Below are positions 53,323 to 62,331 of a stretch of DNA of 64,000 nucleotides, in pieces. The notes under the pieces are model-generated. The model was not told the DNA's origin. It did no database searches and was given only the letters and a program-made list of their open reading frames with translations. Position numbers and translations under genes: made by a program. The DNA is from Thermodesulfobacteriota bacterium (GTDB lineage: Bacteria; Desulfobacterota; QYQD01), in contig JAVHLC010000008.1 in NCBI GenBank assembly GCA_031082315.1, positions 82,908 to 146,907 of the forward strand, read 5' to 3'. The stretch's first letter is position 1. Every line of letters starts with the position of its first letter.

Positions 53323-55935
53323 TCAATATGCCACGCATCTAAACCCGAGTATGTTGGAGTGCATTTCAGCCTCCAATCTAAAACGATTGAACAGGCGTAT
53401 GTCATTGCCGGAAATCCAACTGCCGCCCTTGGCTACATAGTATTTAACGTTGTGTTTGGCATGGGAAGGCGGTTCACAAGGTTCCATTATCCACTCCAGT
53501 ACATTTCCTATGGCGTCAATTATCCCGAAATTATTTCCAGAATCCATGTACCTGTCCACAGGTGTGGTGTCCGCTATGGATCTATCCTCAATATTGCAGG
53601 CATCTCTTTGCCAGTCGTTCCCCCAGGGAAGCACATAACCGTCAGCCGTCCGTGTCGCGGCCTCCCATTCATCTTCAGTCGGCAGTCTTTTGCCGGTCCA
53701 GGCGGCAAAGGCCAGGGCATCTTCCCGGCTGACCTGAACCACAGGGTGATTTCTTTTATTGTGTATCGTACTTCCGGGCCCTGAGGGTTGATGCCAGCAG
53801 GCCCCATATACTGTCTTGCAGCTAAGGCCGGACTGGCAGATAAGTCTGACTGAACCGGTTTTTTCATCTACCGTTTTCTTAAAACGTCCGTAATAGACCT
53901 TTCCGTATCCAAGCCTTTCAGCTATGGTTTTGTATCCGGTCTTTTCCACAAAAACTTCGAAGAGCGCGTTTATAACCGGGAACCTGCCCATATAAAAGGC
54001 CTCTAAATGCACTTTTTGTTCAGGACGTTCATCTTTGCCGGGAGACTTATTGCCAACGATATAGTCTCCCGCCGGAATCAGAATATACTGATTGTAAAAT
54101 CTTTCCCTGTCGCCGAGCAATCGATTAAATTCCTCGGCCAGGAGCCTGGCCTTTGGTATCTTATCCTCCTCCCCAAAAAAGCCGTCCGAATATCCCGCCT
54201 CTGAACCGCCGGCGGACAGGCTTGGCTCTGCATCGTTCCCTGAGACTTCCAACTCCTCAAACCCTTCCTCAACCTCATCTACGGTAATTTCTTCAATATC
54301 CTGTGCGTCTTCGCTCTCCCCGGGACTTGCTTCTTCCGGTGCCGTGTCTTCAACTAGTTTGACCTCCTTAAGATCCTCTGTGACTTCAGCCTCTTCCGGG
54401 TCTTTAGCCATCTCAGGTGATTCCAGTTCTTCGGTAATTTCAGCCTTACTCTCTTCCTGGTCTATAACTTCTTCGAGGATTTCTTCAACTGCATCCACGG
54501 CGACCTCTTCGACTTCCTCCATCTCTTCCGGCGCTGCATCTTCCGGTTCGACATCCGGCAGGAGGTCGGCCTCATCGACTATTTCTGTGTCCTCTTGCGG
54601 TGCTGCCTCTTCCTCCGCTTCCACGATTTCCTGGATGGCTTCTTCCACTTCTTCTGCAACGACTTCGTTAGCATCTTCGAGTTCTTCTGTTTCTCCAGGC
54701 CCTATTTCGTCGGGTTCCAGGTCTTCGATGAGATCGGCGGCTTCCGCTGCTTCGGGGACTTCTTCGCCTTCTTCCGGTGCTTTCTCTATGAGGTCCTCTA
54801 CGACCTCAATCTCTTCGACTTCATCAGCGGTCTCGTTCGATTCAATATCATCTACGATCTCCGTCTCTGCGAAATCTTCGAGTTTTTCAGATTCCGGTTC
54901 TTCCGGTATTATCTCTTCGACAAGCTCGACTGTATCGACTACGTCAACCTCATTCGCAGCGATTTTTTCCAGAGTCTCCGCATGCCCCGTTGTTTCAGTC
55001 GCCGATGTCGTTGTAGTAACGGTGCGCTCCTGTTCGTCAGCGGGTATTATGCCTGTATTTATGCCCATTTCCCCGCCTGTGCTGGCCCCATCATGGCCTG
55101 CAACGCCGGACCCGGCCACGGCAGAGGTCTTTACTTCGCCTCCCGTCTGTCCGGCACCTGCTTTTGCAGCGTCTTCGAAAATCCGGGGAAGCGTATCACT
55201 CTTTTCACCTGAAAATCCCCCTGTATACCCCTTTTCCAAAGGGAGGCTTAACGTATCCCCTCCTTTAGTAAAGGGGGGTGAGGGGGAATTATTATCATTG
55301 TCCTTTGTGTCGCCATGTGCCATGTGCGTTTCATACGCTCTGACTTCGGATGGTGCGGCAGGCCCATCGGTCAAATCGCCATGTGCTACTTTTAAACCAA
55401 TTTGTTGCGACAACCCCTGGATTATGTTTTTTAATTGGCTTAACTTGCCTGTTCTGTCCGAATTTCCCGTATTAGCCAGGGCCTCTGGATCCGACAACAC
55501 TTCGCGGACAATATTTAAGACCTCGTTTATCTGTTCCAGCGTAACGCCTCCGTCCTTTTTCGCACTGCCGGTAAACGAGGTGAGCATCCGGTCTTTGGCC
55601 TCATCGGACATAACAAAGACATTGCTGCGTCCGATGATTATACCCTCAGGATTTTTTCCATCCTCGTAAAGCCTTTTAAAATCCGTATTGGCAGAGGATT
55701 TGATACTGCTCAGGTTTTTTCGCTTGGTTTTAATTGTAGAAGGATCGTCTCCGGTGTCCCAGAGCGCTTTGACGAGTCTGTCCGTATCAATGCCCTGCAG
55801 GGTGGTGACGGCGCCTTCGCTTTCATAAAATTCCCTGATGGCATGGATAAGCCTGTATTTTAATGTTTTATGGTCTCTATAGTTGAGGTCGGATATTGCC
55901 TCGTCGATCCCCTTAAGGGATATTACAGTGGCCAC
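53323..55935 (-). CDS. Long acidic protein with a C-terminal SUMF1 (FGE-like) domain
   Basis: 870 residues from a GTG that has a perfect AGGAGG five bases upstream; the longer frame to 55983 begins at a TTG without a site. An N-terminal alpha-helical region (about 1-190) is of unknown family. A Glu-rich low-complexity stretch of about 320 residues follows (repeated EEVEE/VEEAxxE). The C-terminal about 240 residues are a SUMF1/FGE-type fold (YILIPAGDYIVGNKSPGKDE, RLPTEDEWEAATR, GNVLEWIME, NILGFRC). The paired active-site cysteines of true formylglycine-generating enzymes are absent, so a non-catalytic or binding role is likely. About residues 225-250 are encoded by an intergenic-type repeat. 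Confidence 0.8.
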   Translation of the reverse strand: MATVISLKGIDEAISDLNYRDHKTLKYRLIHAIREFYESEGAVTTLQGIDTDRLVKALWDTGDDPSTIKTKRKNLSSIKSSANTDFKRLYEDGKNPEGIIIGRSNVFVMSDEAKDRMLTSFTGSAKKDGGVTLEQINEVLNIVREVLSDPEALANTGNSDRTGKLSQLKNIIQGLSQQIGLKVAHGDLTDGPAAPSEVRAYETHMAHGDTKDNDNNSPSPPFTKGGDTLSLPLEKGYTGGFSGEKSDTLPRIFEDAAKAGAGQTGGEVKTSAVAGSGVAGHDGASTGGEMGINTGIIPADEQERTVTTTTSATETTGHAETLEKIAANEVDVVDTVELVEEIIPEEPESEKLEDFAETEIVDDIESNETADEVEEIEVVEDLIEKAPEEGEEVPEAAEAADLIEDLEPDEIGPGETEELEDANEVVAEEVEEAIQEIVEAEEEAAPQEDTEIVDEADLLPDVEPEDAAPEEMEEVEEVAVDAVEEILEEVIDQEESKAEITEELESPEMAKDPEEAEVTEDLKEVKLVEDTAPEEASPGESEDAQDIEEITVDEVEEGFEELEVSGNDAEPSLSAGGSEAGYSDGFFGEEDKIPKARLLAEEFNRLLGDRERFYNQYILIPAGDYIVGNKSPGKDERPEQKVHLEAFYMGRFPVINALFEVFVEKTGYKTIAERLGYGKVYYGRFKKTVDEKTGSVRLICQSGLSCKTVYGACWHQPSGPGSTIHNKRNHPVVQVSREDALAFAAWTGKRLPTEDEWEAATRTADGYVLPWGNDWQRDACNIEDRSIADTTPVDRYMDSGNNFGIIDAIGNVLEWIMEPCEPPSHAKHNVKYYVAKGGSWISGNDIRLFNRFRLEAEMHSNILGFRCVAY
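55211..55290. repeat. Dispersed repeat inserted in frame inside a coding sequence
   Basis: A copy of the element seen at 1997-2086 and 46726-46806, with back-to-back hairpins CCCCTTTTCCAAAGGG and CCTTTAGTAAAGGGG. Read on the minus strand it adds PSPPFTKGGDTLSLPLEKG-like residues to the acidic SUMF1 protein, between its N-terminal region and the Glu-rich stretch, without a stop. Confidence 0.8.
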
Positions 55936-55963
55936 AAGAACCTCCTGCTGCCTGCGCCTGCCG

Positions 55964-57391
55964 CTATCGTTTTTTGCGGACAAGAACGCGTCTTCTTACC
56001 ACTTTCCGGCGAGGCGTGGGGGACAGGGGAGATGGATTTGCAGCGTCATGCCGGGCGGGAACTGCGTTTTCTGTTTCACCGGCCAGGTTTTGCCGGTAAC
56101 GGCAGGTTGCCCTGGGACATTTTAAGGTTATTTTTCCCGCTGAGTCGTCGGTTTCAATTAGAAACGGATTTTTACACTGTGGGCATACGATGTGATGAGG
56201 TTTGCCCCAGCTTATAAGATTACAGTCACTGTTGGAACAGGTGTAGAAAGATTTACCCTTGGCAGTCTGTTTCGTCTCGATCTTGCCGATTCTACATACC
56301 GGACACGCGGAGGCCAGGTCCTCGGAGAAGGCTGCGATATGCTTTTCAATGATATCATCCGCGACGGCGGCCTCATCCTGTTCCGAAACAGGTTCGGTTT
56401 CACTTTCTGTTTCATCCACTGATGATAACTCTTGAATCTCACGAGATTCCGTCTCGGTTTTTTCCTCCTCCGTTACTGCCGTACGGTCCGGTTCATCTAC
56501 GACCGGCGCCGCTTTTTCCGGCAAATCCTGCACGGGAGTCTCATATTTTGGAGATGGCTCCGGCGCTGCCTGTACCGGCACAGAAGATTCTTCAATAGAA
56601 CGTGCGTCTTCAGCAGCGATTCTTTTTCTTTCCGGCTCAGTTGTCTTTTCAGATTCCTTTAGCCTTTGAACTTTGGTGTCACCGGGTTGGCCTATAATAT
56701 CTTCGGCAGGAACTTCTTTTTTAGCGAAGAAACTTTGGACCCTGATTTGGCTGATATCTTGGGCCCGGAGCACTGGAGATGCAGTGTCCACGTGTGACCT
56801 TGTCTGTTCCTGTCTGTAACGGAAAATTTTTGCCGTCGTTTGTTCCGGTTTTGCCGGGGTCTTTTGTTTTGATAAAGGAACCCCCTGCATCTGTAATGTC
56901 TGGTCAAACTGGCTGATCGCGGTTTCCAGTTCTTTACGTCCGGACAAGACCTCATCCATGATCTGAACAAGGTAGGCGACAAGATTGACCCCGGGCATTT
57001 TGGGGAAGATGCGGTCGACTAAGCGGACCATACTGATGGCCGGTTTCGTGGCGGAAAGACTACTATCTAGGGAGGCATCAATATATCCTTTTTGAATTAA
57101 ATCCCGGAGGGACGCCTTCAGGTTTTCGTCCGGGTTGAGGCCGAATTCCGCCAATTCATTCAGGAATGTTTCCTCTGTAAAACGTTCGGGTGGAAAAGAT
57201 GAAGCGCTTTCGATATCGGTTTCACGTTCTACGGCGAGGATAAGGCATGGTATGGTCGCTACATTCAGAGGCAGCGAGCCGATTCCATACCTGGTCCCGA
57301 TCAGCCGTTCTATATGCCGTCCCAAGGCCTCATCAAATCGTGCACGAATATTACGTGTGGAAAGCTGCTCTTGCTCAATATTCTGCTGCAT
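55964..57391 (-). CDS. Acidic protein with C-terminal zinc ribbons
   Basis: A 475-residue cytoplasmic protein. Residues about 1-170 are helical and of unknown family (RARFDEALGRHIERLIGTRYG). A Glu/Pro-rich stretch of about 130 residues follows. Near the C-terminus are two zinc-ribbon pairs, CPVC...CSNSDC and CPQC...CPRATC, like those at the end of type IA topoisomerases, then a basic tail KVVRRRVLVRKKR that suggests nucleic acid binding. It is upstream of the SUMF1-domain gene on the same strand (28-nt gap), and both have a long acidic middle, so they probably work together. Confidence 0.75.
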   Translation of the reverse strand: MQQNIEQEQLSTRNIRARFDEALGRHIERLIGTRYGIGSLPLNVATIPCLILAVERETDIESASSFPPERFTEETFLNELAEFGLNPDENLKASLRDLIQKGYIDASLDSSLSATKPAISMVRLVDRIFPKMPGVNLVAYLVQIMDEVLSGRKELETAISQFDQTLQMQGVPLSKQKTPAKPEQTTAKIFRYRQEQTRSHVDTASPVLRAQDISQIRVQSFFAKKEVPAEDIIGQPGDTKVQRLKESEKTTEPERKRIAAEDARSIEESSVPVQAAPEPSPKYETPVQDLPEKAAPVVDEPDRTAVTEEEKTETESREIQELSSVDETESETEPVSEQDEAAVADDIIEKHIAAFSEDLASACPVCRIGKIETKQTAKGKSFYTCSNSDCNLISWGKPHHIVCPQCKNPFLIETDDSAGKITLKCPRATCRYRQNLAGETENAVPARHDAANPSPLSPTPRRKVVRRRVLVRKKR

Positions 57392-57616
57392 AGGCGATCT
57401 CCGTCAGTATCTTCTCTCGGGCTTTTTTAAAGTATGATGGCTTCGCAGGAAGTCCGTTTGCTGCGAAATAGCGATCAGCCATCAGCGGTCAGCTTGAGTC
57501 GCCATTCTACTTCCTGAAAGCTGAGAACTGAGTGCTGAATGCTTTTGCATGATGCATACGGACTTCAGATTTCTTATCGACACAAACGACCGGGAGATTA
57601 GTGCACTAAAGGCAGG
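57392..57616. repeat. Spacer with AGCTGA-type repeats
   Basis: About 57469-57545 carries a run of GCGATCAGCCATCAGCGGTC and GAAAGCTGAGAACTGAGTGC motifs, the window's most common small repeat. No gene is visible. Confidence 0.55.
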
Positions 57617-57967
57617 CTATGCATCGAGCCATCGAAGGCCGTTGTCTTCGCTTGACTCTTCACAAAGGGAGACTACGTTGAGAAATTCTTCCAAGGCCTC
57701 CTTGGCCTTAAGGTCTTTAAAACTAAGGAACATGATGCCTGTCCCACCATTGGCAAGATGCCGGGCCTCCCCGGTCACAAAGACATAGCCGAACCCCGGC
57801 ACATCTATAGCCAGATCTACCTTATCATTTAAACCAAATACCTGGCAGGCAGGTAAAAAGCAGCCTCTCAGGCTGATGTCTTTCGTAAAATGGGCCTCTC
57901 CGCCTTTAAGGATAACGACCTTGAGGCCAAAGTCGAAGCGCGGGGTTGTCCTCTGCTCTTTTCCCAA
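57617..57967 (-). CDS. PilZ-domain protein
   Basis: A 116-residue single-domain protein. PilZ marks are visible: an N-terminal RTTPRFDF, a match to the RxxxR of c-di-GMP binders, and DISLRGCFL corresponding to the D/NxSxxG motif. It should bind cyclic di-GMP and change the activity of a partner. The start is TTG with a perfect AAGGAGG upstream. It lies upstream of the zinc-ribbon and SUMF1 genes on the same strand, separated by a repeat-bearing spacer, so co-regulation is possible but unproven. Confidence 0.88.
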   Translation of the reverse strand: MGKEQRTTPRFDFGLKVVILKGGEAHFTKDISLRGCFLPACQVFGLNDKVDLAIDVPGFGYVFVTGEARHLANGGTGIMFLSFKDLKAKEALEEFLNVVSLCEESSEDNGLRWLDA

Positions 57968-58021
57968 AGATATTACCTCCTTCAGGGCTTTTCGGCATGT
58001 TCAGGGAATGACTTTAGATTT

Positions 58022-58074
58022 TGTTTTGTTAAATAAATAAAAAAGGGTTATCCACCATAGGCAGATAACCCTTT
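58022..58074 (-). terminator. Terminator of the tRNA-Arg/tRNA-His unit
   Basis: AAAGGGTTATC and GATAACCCTTT form an 11-bp stem around CACCATAGGCA. Read on the minus strand it is followed by a T-rich run. It lies just after the tRNA-His 3' end. Confidence 0.85.
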
Positions 58075-58082
58075 GATTTTAC

Positions 58083-58160
58083 TGGGGTGAGCGGAGGGAC
58101 TCGAACCCTCGACCTCTGGGGCCACAACCCAGTGCTCTAACCACCTGAGCCACGCCCACC
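58083..58160 (-). tRNA. tRNA-His (anticodon GTG)
   Basis: 78 nt including an encoded extra G at position -1 opposite C73, typical of tRNA-His, and an encoded CCA. Acceptor GTGGGCG pairs with CGCTCAC; the anticodon stem-loop is CTGGGTTGTGGCCCCAG; the T arm has GGTTCGAGTCC. Confidence 0.95.
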
Positions 58161-58170
58161 ATTGAAGATC

Positions 58171-58247
<77 letters not shown>

Positions 58248-58410
58248 AGGCTATTACAGCAGCCATCTTTAACAAGATTTTGGCGCCTTGTAAAGACAAA
58301 ATTCAGCGCCGGCGTCTGCTCCGGTCGCATATTAAAAAGTTATTGCAAGGTGTTCACTTTACCGCTATGGTTACGATCACGCCTAATATCTACGCCAGGG
58401 TGAAAAAGCC

Positions 58411-59334
58411 ATGTTTGATCTTCACCAATTAGAAGTTTTCTGCCGCGTCCTGGAATTAAAGAGCTTTTCAAAGGCTGCGGAATCAGTCTATCTTACCCAG
58501 CCGACGGTGAGCGGGCATATTCAGGCCCTGGAGCAGTTTTTGGATACGCGTCTCTTTGATCGCCTGGGCAAGGAAGTTGTGCCTACCAGGGCCGGAGAAT
58601 TGCTTTATAAATATGCCAGACAGATGTTGAGCCTGCGGTCCGAGGCCCGGCGAGAGTTAGAGCTTTTTCTGGGCAGGGTCAAGGGAGAGATGACCATCGG
58701 CGCCAGTACCATCCCGGGGGCATATATCCTTCCTGAGCTGATAGGTTCTTTTAAAAAAGAACATAGCGACATCTATATTACCCTGAATATAGCTGATACT
58801 ACGGGCGTTATAGAAAGCCTTCTGGCGGGAAAGATCGAGATAGGGGTGGTAGGGGCTAAAATAGAGGAAAAGAGGCTCCAGTACCGGGAGTGGGTAAGGG
58901 ACGAGATGGTGATTGTAGTCCCCTCCGGCCATAAGTGGGCAGGACGACGTTATGTCGAGGCAGATGAACTCAAGAAAGAGGCCTTCGTGCTGCGCGAGCC
59001 AGGCTCCGGCACGCGCATGACCAGTCTCAAGGCCCTTGAGAAACTGGGCATGGATGCAAAAGAACTTAACATCATTGCCGAAATGGGCAGCACCGAGGCC
59101 GTGCGCCAGGCCGTGAAGGCGGGAATAGGCATTGGTATTTTATCCCGGCGGGCGGTCAGGGACGATATTGCCGCGGGTTCCCTGCACGGACTGAGGGTAA
59201 AGGGGTTAGACTTATGGCGTGAGTTTTATGTCGTAGTTCTTAAAGGGCGTACGCTTTCTCCGATTACCGGTTCCTTTCTTGATTTTTTGTTTTTGCGTGC
59301 AACCGGTTTTACCGGGGAGGAAATCCCGGCATAA
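58411..59334 (+). CDS. LysR-family transcriptional regulator
   Basis: A 307-residue DNA-binding regulator. The winged helix-turn-helix is at about 1-60 ([20 protein letters not shown]), and a periplasmic-binding-like effector domain fills about 90-300 ([36 protein letters not shown]-type [19 protein letters not shown]). The sequence recalls the selenium-metabolism-associated LysR subgroup, but no selenium genes are in the window and I hold this lightly. A CysB/CbbR-like role is the alternative. It is divergent from the tRNA pair and convergent with the TlpA-like gene. Confidence 0.9.
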   Translation: MFDLHQLEVFCRVLELKSFSKAAESVYLTQPTVSGHIQALEQFLDTRLFDRLGKEVVPTRAGELLYKYARQMLSLRSEARRELELFLGRVKGEMTIGASTIPGAYILPELIGSFKKEHSDIYITLNIADTTGVIESLLAGKIEIGVVGAKIEEKRLQYREWVRDEMVIVVPSGHKWAGRRYVEADELKKEAFVLREPGSGTRMTSLKALEKLGMDAKELNIIAEMGSTEAVRQAVKAGIGIGILSRRAVRDDIAAGSLHGLRVKGLDLWREFYVVVLKGRTLSPITGSFLDFLFLRATGFTGEEIPA

Positions 59335-59345
59335 TGACTCGCCTC

Positions 59346-59888
59346 TTATCTCTTTAAGAGTGGCGCCATATCCTTTTCGAGGACATCCATTTTAAGCTCG
59401 CCTATGTATCTTTTTATTATATTCCCTTTTGAATCAACAAGAAAACTCACGGGGATGTAGTAGATACCCCCGTAATCCTTACATACCGCATTAGTGCCTA
59501 TCAGAACAGGGTAGGTAATGCCGGCTCTTTTGATAAATTCGGCCAGGATTTTCTTGCCGGCAGATGTGGTGGCATCGTCAAGCGAGATACTGATAATTTC
59601 AAATCCCTTACCCTTATATTTTTTGTGTATAGCAATGAAACCGGGTATCTCGGCCCGACAGGCAGGACACCCCGTGGCCCAGAAGTTAACCAGGACAACC
59701 TTGCCTTTAAAATGGCTGAGGCTTACCATGCGGCCATCCAGGTCTTTCAGGGAAAAATCAGCGGCCTTGATGGGCTTTGCCTCTGAATCATGAGCGGTAT
59801 AAAGCCCGGCGAAAACTAACAGGATAAATGCAAGAGCAACCGACCACCTTATTGAATGTCTCAGATAATGACTTGCGTTGTCTGTCAT
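59346..59888 (-). CDS. TlpA/ResA-type thiol-disulfide oxidoreductase
   Basis: A 180-residue exported thioredoxin-fold protein with a single N-terminal transmembrane anchor (about 14-32). The active site is WATGCPACRAE, and FLVDSKGNIIKRYIG carries the cis-Pro region at the C-terminal side. DLDGRMVSLSHFKGKVVLVNFW is the family entry motif. It acts on the outer face of the inner membrane, and may reduce apocytochrome cysteines for haem attachment, which the multiheme cytochrome at 49.2 kb would need. AGGGAG precedes the ATG. Confidence 0.92.
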   Translation of the reverse strand: MTDNASHYLRHSIRWSVALAFILLVFAGLYTAHDSEAKPIKAADFSLKDLDGRMVSLSHFKGKVVLVNFWATGCPACRAEIPGFIAIHKKYKGKGFEIISISLDDATTSAGKKILAEFIKRAGITYPVLIGTNAVCKDYGGIYYIPVSFLVDSKGNIIKRYIGELKMDVLEKDMAPLLKR

Positions 59889-59899
59889 GTTTTACTCCC

Positions 59900-60034
59900 T
59901 GACGGCTTCGTAAAAAGCCAAATTTTACCGCAGAGGTCGCTGAGAACGCTGAGATAACATATTGAATAGTTTACAATTTTTCTATACGGACTCTGCGCGC
60001 TCAGCGGTGAAAAGGTTTTTTTACGAATTCATCA
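59900..60034 (-). repeat. MITE-like element, copy 2 (about 135 bp)
   Basis: Ends TGACGGCTTCGTAAAAA and TTTTTACGAATTCATCA are near-perfect inverted repeats. The reverse complement matches 12405-12530 across its full length, including CACCGCTGAGCGCGCAGAG and TATGTTATCTCAGCGTTCTC. Its right terminus supplies the TGA stop of the creatininase-family gene. Confidence 0.75.
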
Positions 60035-60751
60035 CTCCCTGAACTGTTCGATTTTTTCTGCCAGGTTGACGAGTTCGTCCGCTACCGCATATACCAATTT
60101 TTTGCCTTTTTCCGTATTGGCCCTGGCCGGGTTGCCCCAGACACCATTCGGCCAGAATTTTCTCTTATTTCTTACCAGGATGGGATTGGGGAATGCCGGA
60201 TATTCTTCCGGACTTGTGCCCTTGACCCATTCCGGGCGCAGGTAGAGCATGACTGACGTTTCTACCTCTCCGGCGTGCGAATCACCGGCTGTTTCTACAA
60301 GACCCCGGGCGGCCCTTCCAACCAGGTCGAGTATGCTCAAAACTGCTATTTTGGCCTCAGGCAGGGCGGAGAGCAATTCCTCTCCGGCATCGGTAATAGC
60401 GGCCAGGTGTGTCCCGCCTGCGTGTCCGGAGATGAGGATGAAATTCCTCAACCCCTGGGAATAGAGGGACGTAACGATGTCTATAGTCAGTCTGCGCAGG
60501 GTTCCGGCCCTTATGGTGATTGTGCCGGGATGTCCGCTTGTACTGCGGCACAGGCCATAATGGATGGGCGGAGCCACAAAGAGGGGCCTTTTCGAAGATG
60601 CGGCCCTGGCTGTTTCGTAGATATGTACGGTGTCTGTAGAGAGGGGCAGGTGGGAACCATGCTCTTCTACCGAGCCATAAGGGATGACGACCGTGCGGGT
60701 CTTTTTCAGCCCTTCGACAAATTCAGGCATGGTAATTTCTTCGAGGAGCAT
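60032..60751 (-). CDS. Creatininase-family amidohydrolase
   Basis: A 239-residue metal-dependent hydrolase-like protein. Metal-binding motifs are seen: PYGSVEEHGSHLPLSTDT, SGHAGGTH and GDSHAGEVETS. The family includes creatinine amidohydrolase and MftE-type peptidases, so the substrate is open. An in-frame extension of 26 codons upstream reads through a GTAGGAGC-type repeat and is rejected; the chosen ATG begins LLEEITMPEF, the usual family start. The stop TGA is also the terminus of a MITE-like element. Confidence 0.87.
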   Translation of the reverse strand: MLLEEITMPEFVEGLKKTRTVVIPYGSVEEHGSHLPLSTDTVHIYETARAASSKRPLFVAPPIHYGLCRSTSGHPGTITIRAGTLRRLTIDIVTSLYSQGLRNFILISGHAGGTHLAAITDAGEELLSALPEAKIAVLSILDLVGRAARGLVETAGDSHAGEVETSVMLYLRPEWVKGTSPEEYPAFPNPILVRNKRKFWPNGVWGNPARANTEKGKKLVYAVADELVNLAEKIEQFRE

Positions 60752-60774
60752 AGTGGAATCTTTGTACGAGTAGC

Positions 60775-60845
60775 TCAGGTCGCAGCAAGATGCTGCTCCT
60801 ACGGGAATAGGATACTTACGTAGGAGCACCTTCCAGATGCGATCT
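60775..60845. repeat. GTAGGAGC-type palindrome
   Basis: TCGCAGCAAGATGCTGCTCC and ACGTAGGAGCACCTTCC face each other, matching the element at about 2140-2230 in sequence and orientation of arms. Confidence 0.55.
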
Positions 60846-60906
60846 GTAATGACGCCTTTTTTGAAATCTAATTGACTTTCAGGGGCATGTCAATAATAAT
60901 TGCCGG

Positions 60907-61788
60907 ATGATTGATTTACACATACATACCATAGCCAGTTCCGACGGACAGCACGCCCCGGAGGAGATATTTGCCCTGGCCGGGAGGCATGGCCTTAAGG
61001 CTATTGCCTTTGCCGACCATAACAGCGTGGGCAGTGTGCCGGAAGGGGTTCGCCTGGGAAAAGAGACCGGCATAGAGTTCGTGCCGGCCATAGAGATCAA
61101 CACCTTCTATTCAGACCTTGACCTGCACCTCCTGGCCTATTTTATCGATTATGAAGGCACATCTGTTCAGGACTGGCTGGCTGCCATACGGGTAGAAAAG
61201 GAAAAGCAGGCGCTGGGGAGGATCGCCAGGCTGCAGGAATTGGGTTTTGTCCTCACGGAAGAAGACGTGCGCCGGCATTCGGGCGGTAAGATTCCAACCG
61301 GATATTCTTATCTCAAGGCCATCTTGGACCGAAAAGAAAATAAGGAAGATCCCAGGCTCAAGACATATACCGAAGGAAATGGCGCCAGGTCGCCTTACTA
61401 TCGTTTCTATCATGATTGGCTGAAGGGCGGGAGACCGGTCTACGTGCCCATTGAAGCCCTGGCCACACCCGGCGTCATAAGGCAGGTACTGAAGTGGAAG
61501 GCTGTTCCTGTTTTGGCTCATCCCATGGACACGCCGGATGCCATCATTATAGGCCTTATAGAGGCCGGTTTGATGGGTCTGGAGGTCTATAACAGCTACC
61601 ACAGCGCGGAGCGGGTTAAACATCTCGAGGCCATAGCCGGGGAACACAACCTCCTTATGACCAGCGGCTCTGATTTCCACGGCCGGAAGATGAAGCCGGA
61701 TATCGAAATGGGGAGATTGCAGGGAAACAAGATGTTCCTCCTTGATGCCCTCAAAGCGGCTAAGGCCCGTCTTGATGCGGCTTCCTGA
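60907..61788 (+). CDS. PHP-domain phosphatase (nucleoside bisphosphate phosphatase-like)
   Basis: A 293-residue metallophosphoesterase. The N-terminal PHP motifs are IDLHIHTIASSDG (motif I), AFADHNS (motif II), EINTF (motif III) and HLLAYFID; later come VLAHPMD and the closing SGSDFHG. Length and pattern match TrpH/RNase AM-type proteins that dephosphorylate 3',5'-nucleoside bisphosphates. The ATG has no strong ribosome site. It is followed by smpB on the same strand after 80 nt. Confidence 0.9.
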   Translation: MIDLHIHTIASSDGQHAPEEIFALAGRHGLKAIAFADHNSVGSVPEGVRLGKETGIEFVPAIEINTFYSDLDLHLLAYFIDYEGTSVQDWLAAIRVEKEKQALGRIARLQELGFVLTEEDVRRHSGGKIPTGYSYLKAILDRKENKEDPRLKTYTEGNGARSPYYRFYHDWLKGGRPVYVPIEALATPGVIRQVLKWKAVPVLAHPMDTPDAIIIGLIEAGLMGLEVYNSYHSAERVKHLEAIAGEHNLLMTSGSDFHGRKMKPDIEMGRLQGNKMFLLDALKAAKARLDAAS

Positions 61789-61868
61789 TGTATATTTCCC
61801 AGGAGTAGTTCAAGCCGATTGCTTTTTACATGAAATGTATTATTATTTAATCAAAAGGACGTGTATTC

Positions 61869-62321
61869 TTGAGTGTAAAGGTAGTCTGCCAGAATAAGAA
61901 GGCATCGCATGAGTATTTTATCACTGAAAGATATGAAGCAGGTTTGGTACTTACGGGAAGTGAGGTCAAGTCCCTGCGGCAAGGAAAGGCGACCCTGGCC
62001 GATGGTTATGCGCAGGTAGTGGGTAACGAGGTCTTGCTGTATAATGTGCACATAAGTCCGTATTCCCATACGCACCATGAGGAGCAGGCCCCAACCCGCA
62101 CCCGCAAGGTTTTGTTCCACCGGCAGGAGATAAGAAGGCTGATCGGTAAGATACAGGAGAAGGGATTAACGCTCATACCGACCAAGATATATTTTAAAAA
62201 TGGCTGGGTGAAGGTAGAGCTGGCCCTGGCCAAGGGTAAAAAGTTATATGATAAAAGAGAGAGTATAAAGAGGAGGGAAGAAGAAAGGGAGATAGCCAAG
62301 CGCTATCGAGGTCGAAACTGA
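61869..62321 (+). CDS. smpB: SsrA-binding protein SmpB
   Basis: A 150-residue protein that delivers tmRNA to stalled ribosomes. Typical segments are present: NKKASHEYFITERYEAGLVL, GSEVKSLRQGKATLADGYA, SPYSHTHHEEQAPTRTRKVL, and a basic, helical C-terminal tail. The start is TTG with AAAGGAC upstream. It sits 11 nt before the tmRNA gene, so the two working partners are adjacent. Confidence 0.97.
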   Translation: MSVKVVCQNKKASHEYFITERYEAGLVLTGSEVKSLRQGKATLADGYAQVVGNEVLLYNVHISPYSHTHHEEQAPTRTRKVLFHRQEIRRLIGKIQEKGLTLIPTKIYFKNGWVKVELALAKGKKLYDKRESIKRREEEREIAKRYRGRN

Positions 62322-62331
62322 CATATCCATG

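Noticed and set aside
54344..55669. A 441-codon plus-strand frame rich in Ser
   Set aside because: It is the antisense of the Glu-rich stretch of the SUMF1-domain gene; GAA/GAG codons read backwards give Ser-rich sequence. No ribosome site or domain is present.
53323..55935. Calling the C-terminal domain a formylglycine-generating enzyme
   Set aside because: The paired active-site cysteines of that enzyme are absent, and no sulfatase gene is in the window.
55936..55983. N-terminal extension of the SUMF1-domain protein
   Set aside because: It starts at TTG without a site, whereas the GTG at 55935 has AGGAGG at ideal spacing.
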